Positions 61,257 to 64,000 of a stretch of 64,000 nucleotides of DNA are shown here, piece by piece. The stretch's first letter is position 1. Each line of letters begins with the position of its first letter. Position numbers and translations under genes: made by a program. The notes beneath the pieces were generated by a model that worked only from the letters and a program-made list of their open reading frames with translations, was not told the origin of the DNA and did not search any database. The DNA lies in assembly GCA_005799495.1 (NCBI GenBank), contig SYGP01000031.1, positions 124,001 through 188,000 of the forward strand, read 5' to 3'. The DNA is from Planctomycetia bacterium. Its GTDB lineage: Bacteria > Planctomycetota > Phycisphaerae > Phycisphaerales > SM1A02.

Positions 61257-64000
61257 TCCGTAATCCTCTCGAACATCAGAATGCGCGGTTCATCGCTCGG
61301 ACGATTCACATTCGATCGGTCCACCACCATCAAGTAGCGCGACTCGTCGATCAGCGTGTTTGGATCGGTCGCATCCCACTTGCCGGTCTGCTGATTCTGT
61401 GCGACCGAGCGCACCCTCAGGTACACGGTGAACACATCGCTGCGGGTTGTCGCGATGTTGGCGATTCCCTTCAGGAGCGCGTTGCGTTCCACCTGGTCGC
61501 CAGCCACTTGACCCAGTGCGAACACTGGATCGAACGCGTTCGTGGTCGTCAAGTTGTCAGTGGCAATCACGCTGGTTGCCAATCGTTCCGTCGCCAGCTG
61601 GGCAGAAAATCGCCCTCCCACGGGCGACAGCGGAGGATGCACCATCGCGGCACCGGTCGATGTCGGTGCCCGCCAACCACTCCCTGCGTCGGTGGGCGGC
61701 GGGTTCACGGGTGCTGGCGTGTGACCGCCGGTGGGTGGCTGAACGACCGGCGGATCCTCGCTCGTTCGGTAGGGATCTCGCCCCGCAAAGTTCACGCTCC
61801 ACGACTTGTTCGCTTGCCAAGTCGTGTTGGCGGCGACGGCCTCCGGATCGTCCTGGAGCTGCGACGGACGGAACTCTCGGTCGAGCACGGCGAGCTCACC
61901 GACGGAAACGAACCCGCGTTCTCCGCGCATGCCTGGGTGGAATGGGAATGGGTCGGTTGCTGGAGGCACTGGAACGAATCCGCGGTCGTCATACTTCGGA
62001 CCATCGAGGAACCCAGGCGCTGCGCGGTAGCGATCGCGGTAGTTGATGATCGTTTCTGGGAAGTTGACTTTGACAAGTGTCGGCGGAAACGGCGGTTGCG
62101 GAGCCCCGCCGACCGCATCTCGGTTGTAACTGAGGTACTGCATGTTTGGAAGCGCCCGAAGTACTTCAAGCGGTGCAGTATTCAGATTGACAAGCCCGGG
62201 AGTCAACGCACCAGTGAACCCGCGTGCAAGCCGCAGTCGACGCTGCTCAAACGCCATCATCTCCCCGTTCTCACCGAGCGCTCCGTCGTTATCGAGGTCC
62301 TTTCGCGCGAAGCCTGCTCGGTCGAGGGTGAAGCCGTCAAGGATCGATGCACCCGCTGGCATCGCAGGTACAAAGCCGACGACGCTGCGGATCGCGGTTC
62401 TGCTGCGCTGGAACTGGAAGCGTGTCGTATCTCGTTGGTCCTGGGGATTGGCACCGAAAGTTGGGAAACCTGCATCTGCGCTCTGTCCGCCACTTCGCGT
62501 CGACGATGTTGAGGTGTCCGTTCCACCGCCAGACTGACCGGCGTTCGCGACTGCATCGCCAACCAGCATCTCGCCCATGGTTCCGCGGACTGTCCAATTC
62601 GATCCCTGCTGCTGCAGCACGGGACCCCACACTGGCACATCGTAAATCTCGGCAACCTGCTCAAACGGACCGTCACGCTGCGCAAGTCGAATCGGGTGGC
62701 GGTAAAAGTCGAGGTTGCGATTCGGCACCCCGGCTCCCGTGTCGCCGTAGATGGTCTCTGCGGCTCCGGTCGCGCTGCCGAAGGGCAGGTACAGCCGCGT
62801 CCGACCGTCGTTGTCCACAAAGGTGCACAACGAGAAGTTGGTTGGCTTTCCCATCAGCGGTCGATTGAACGGCGAGCGCGCACTGCTGACGACAAGCGAA
62901 TCAGGTTTCGTTTGAAGGTCATTCAGCTGGAAGACTTCCCCTGCAAACGGCTCCGGGGGGCCGACTCGAGCGAAGAGTCGCGCCGTGTTCTGCTGACCAC
63001 TCGACAGCGCGACGCTCCGCGGTCCAAGATCATGCGCGAACACATACCTCGGCGAGCGCTCGTTCTCCGTGATCTCAGAGTTCCCGTCGATATCGAGCAC
63101 CCAGGGTCGGCTGATGCGAGTCCATGACATCAGAAAGTCATTCAAACCGATATCGACATGAGGAAACTGCTGCGTTGCACTGCCTGGATCGGGCGCCAGA
63201 TACGGCGGCGGAACGAACTGGTTGTCTTCCTGCCCGGCAGCGGGTGGCTCAAGCATGCGGCGCAACTGATCGAGCCACGCGTTTGTCTGCTGAGGATTGA
63301 GTTGGTTTTCAAGGCGGTCGACGACGAGCGGATAGGAGTTGCCCGCGGCCAAGGGGTCTGCAACAAGTCGAATCAGCGAGATATCCCGACCTTCCTGCGC
63401 ACCACTGATGCGGTTGGCGTAGTAATTGGGTTTCACGCTCCACTTGTTTGAGCCAGCCTCAAGAGCGGGCTCCGCTTCCGTGGGCTGAGATGCATTGAAA
63501 ACCAGGCAATCGGCATAGGGCGTCGACGGATCCTCGAAGAGGTCCGCGACATTGCCGCCGCCCACGGGAAACACTTCCGCGGACGGCACAGCAGCCAATT
63601 CAGCCTGGAGGAGGTTTGGGAATGTTCCCGTCGCCACGCCAGGACGGAGCCATGGATGGGTGAGATCCAAGAAGTTCATCATGTGGGCGCGGAAGTTCAG
63701 GTCACGCCCCGCGCCAACGCCCATGGTCTTTGGAATGGCGAAGACGGTCGCCGTGCGCGGCCCTGATTCCGTTGTTGGACCGAGCACCGGCGTGACTCCG
63801 TATCCCCAGTTCCCGTTGGATGCGCCCGCAGGCGGCTGCAGGAACTGGAACTCCTGACCAAAAACACGCAGTCGATAGGACCAGAGATCGATGGGCGTGT
63901 TGTAGGGATTCGCAATCTGCACTGCGAGCACGACCCTCGCTCCACTGCCGTCGGTCGCGTTCGCCGCTTGTGCGGGGTCGTAACACACATAGGAATTGCC
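61253..64000 (-). CDS. Large protein with helix-hairpin-helix segment (5' end outside window)
   Basis: The frame stays open to the window end, so at least 915 residues are present and the N-terminus is missing. One recognisable part is the helix-hairpin-helix GLVNLNTAPLEVLRALPNM, of the kind found in GspK/ComEA proteins, about 300 residues from the end. The rest has long beta-rich stretches, acidic calcium-like loops (DIDGNSEITENE, DLDNDGALGENGE) and low-complexity Pro/Gly/Ser segments. A GspK-like minor pseudopilin role in a planctomycete secretion system is possible. uppS starts within its stop codon. Confidence 0.65.
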   Translation of the reverse strand, partial: GNSYVCYDPAQAANATDGSGARVVLAVQIANPYNTPIDLWSYRLRVFGQEFQFLQPPAGASNGNWGYGVTPVLGPTTESGPRTATVFAIPKTMGVGAGRDLNFRAHMMNFLDLTHPWLRPGVATGTFPNLLQAELAAVPSAEVFPVGGGNVADLFEDPSTPYADCLVFNASQPTEAEPALEAGSNKWSVKPNYYANRISGAQEGRDISLIRLVADPLAAGNSYPLVVDRLENQLNPQQTNAWLDQLRRMLEPPAAGQEDNQFVPPPYLAPDPGSATQQFPHVDIGLNDFLMSWTRISRPWVLDIDGNSEITENERSPRYVFAHDLGPRSVALSSGQQNTARLFARVGPPEPFAGEVFQLNDLQTKPDSLVVSSARSPFNRPLMGKPTNFSLCTFVDNDGRTRLYLPFGSATGAAETIYGDTGAGVPNRNLDFYRHPIRLAQRDGPFEQVAEIYDVPVWGPVLQQQGSNWTVRGTMGEMLVGDAVANAGQSGGGTDTSTSSTRSGGQSADAGFPTFGANPQDQRDTTRFQFQRSRTAIRSVVGFVPAMPAGASILDGFTLDRAGFARKDLDNDGALGENGEMMAFEQRRLRLARGFTGALTPGLVNLNTAPLEVLRALPNMQYLSYNRDAVGGAPQPPFPPTLVKVNFPETIINYRDRYRAAPGFLDGPKYDDRGFVPVPPATDPFPFHPGMRGERGFVSVGELAVLDREFRPSQLQDDPEAVAANTTWQANKSWSVNFAGRDPYRTSEDPPVVQPPTGGHTPAPVNPPPTDAGSGWRAPTSTGAAMVHPPLSPVGGRFSAQLATERLATSVIATDNLTTTNAFDPVFALGQVAGDQVERNALLKGIANIATTRSDVFTVYLRVRSVAQNQQTGKWDATDPNTLIDESRYLMVVDRSNVNRPSDEPRILMFERITE

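Overview
The window is high-GC, densely coded bacterial DNA, probably from a planctomycete of the Phycisphaerae type. The evidence is gene content: two secreted proteins with dockerin-like calcium loops, a prepilin-like protein of the sort multiplied in planctomycetes, many small secreted or lipoprotein genes, menaquinone and MEP-pathway genes, and an MreBCD shape cluster. No rRNA, CRISPR array, insertion sequence or phage gene was seen, so this reads as ordinary chromosome. The taxonomic call is inference, not something shown by a marker gene.

Layout. 1-4.5 kb: four plus-strand genes joined by ATGA overlaps (two M14 carboxypeptidases, the first cut by the window edge; a flavoprotein; an FkbM-type methyltransferase). 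4.5-7.2 kb, minus: HIT protein, MazG-like pyrophosphatase, a secreted FG-GAP/dockerin protein and tRNA-Arg(CCG). 7.2-15.9 kb: MFS transporter, photolyase plus TIGR01777 epimerase, GmhA, two tandem membrane-thioredoxin paralogues, TilS, and a degenerate B12-binding-domain protein. 16-20.1 kb: MenG/UbiE, a pseudo-amidohydrolase, a lipoprotein, a NUDIX hydrolase, a 72-residue orphan and a single-domain response regulator. 20.1-28.6 kb, minus: a giant FAD/Fe-S oxidase, an alternative GlmU, MreD, MreC, MreB and two accessory proteins behind a near-consensus promoter. 28.6-35.7 kb, minus: an Lnt fused to a HEAT-repeat lipoprotein, AccD, Rpe, a TlpA-type thioredoxin and Pgk. 35.7-49.4 kb: MiaA, TopA, a nucleoside-symporter-like MFS protein, IspG, a prepilin-like protein, an FHA-GAF-SpoIIE phosphatase, an ExbB/TolQ protein, IspA, Dxs and YraN. 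49.4-64 kb: a SurA-like lipoprotein, a DUF1844 protein, an ALG10-like GT-C protein with a UbiA-type prenyltransferase, HemW, PurA, a 1366-residue protein with 17 cysteine-rich repeats, UppS, and a large helix-hairpin-helix protein cut by the window end.

Themes. Four isoprenoid genes (ispG, ispA, dxs, uppS) lie within 20 kb and would supply menaquinone (MenG) and the polyprenyl-phosphate carriers used by UppS, the UbiA-type enzyme and the GT-C protein. Envelope work is the other theme: Lnt, MreBCD, ExbB/TolQ and SurA-like proteins.

The two most striking observations are regulatory and structural. About two dozen genes carry a TANNNT hexamer 6-8 bases before the start codon (10 in one case) with no Shine-Dalgarno sequence, which points to widespread leaderless transcription. 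Separately, a secreted protein encoded next to uppS consists mostly of a roughly 58-residue repeat with paired cysteines and a conserved Trp-Asp, which I do not recognise as a named domain. No gene-free stretch exceeds 300 bases.
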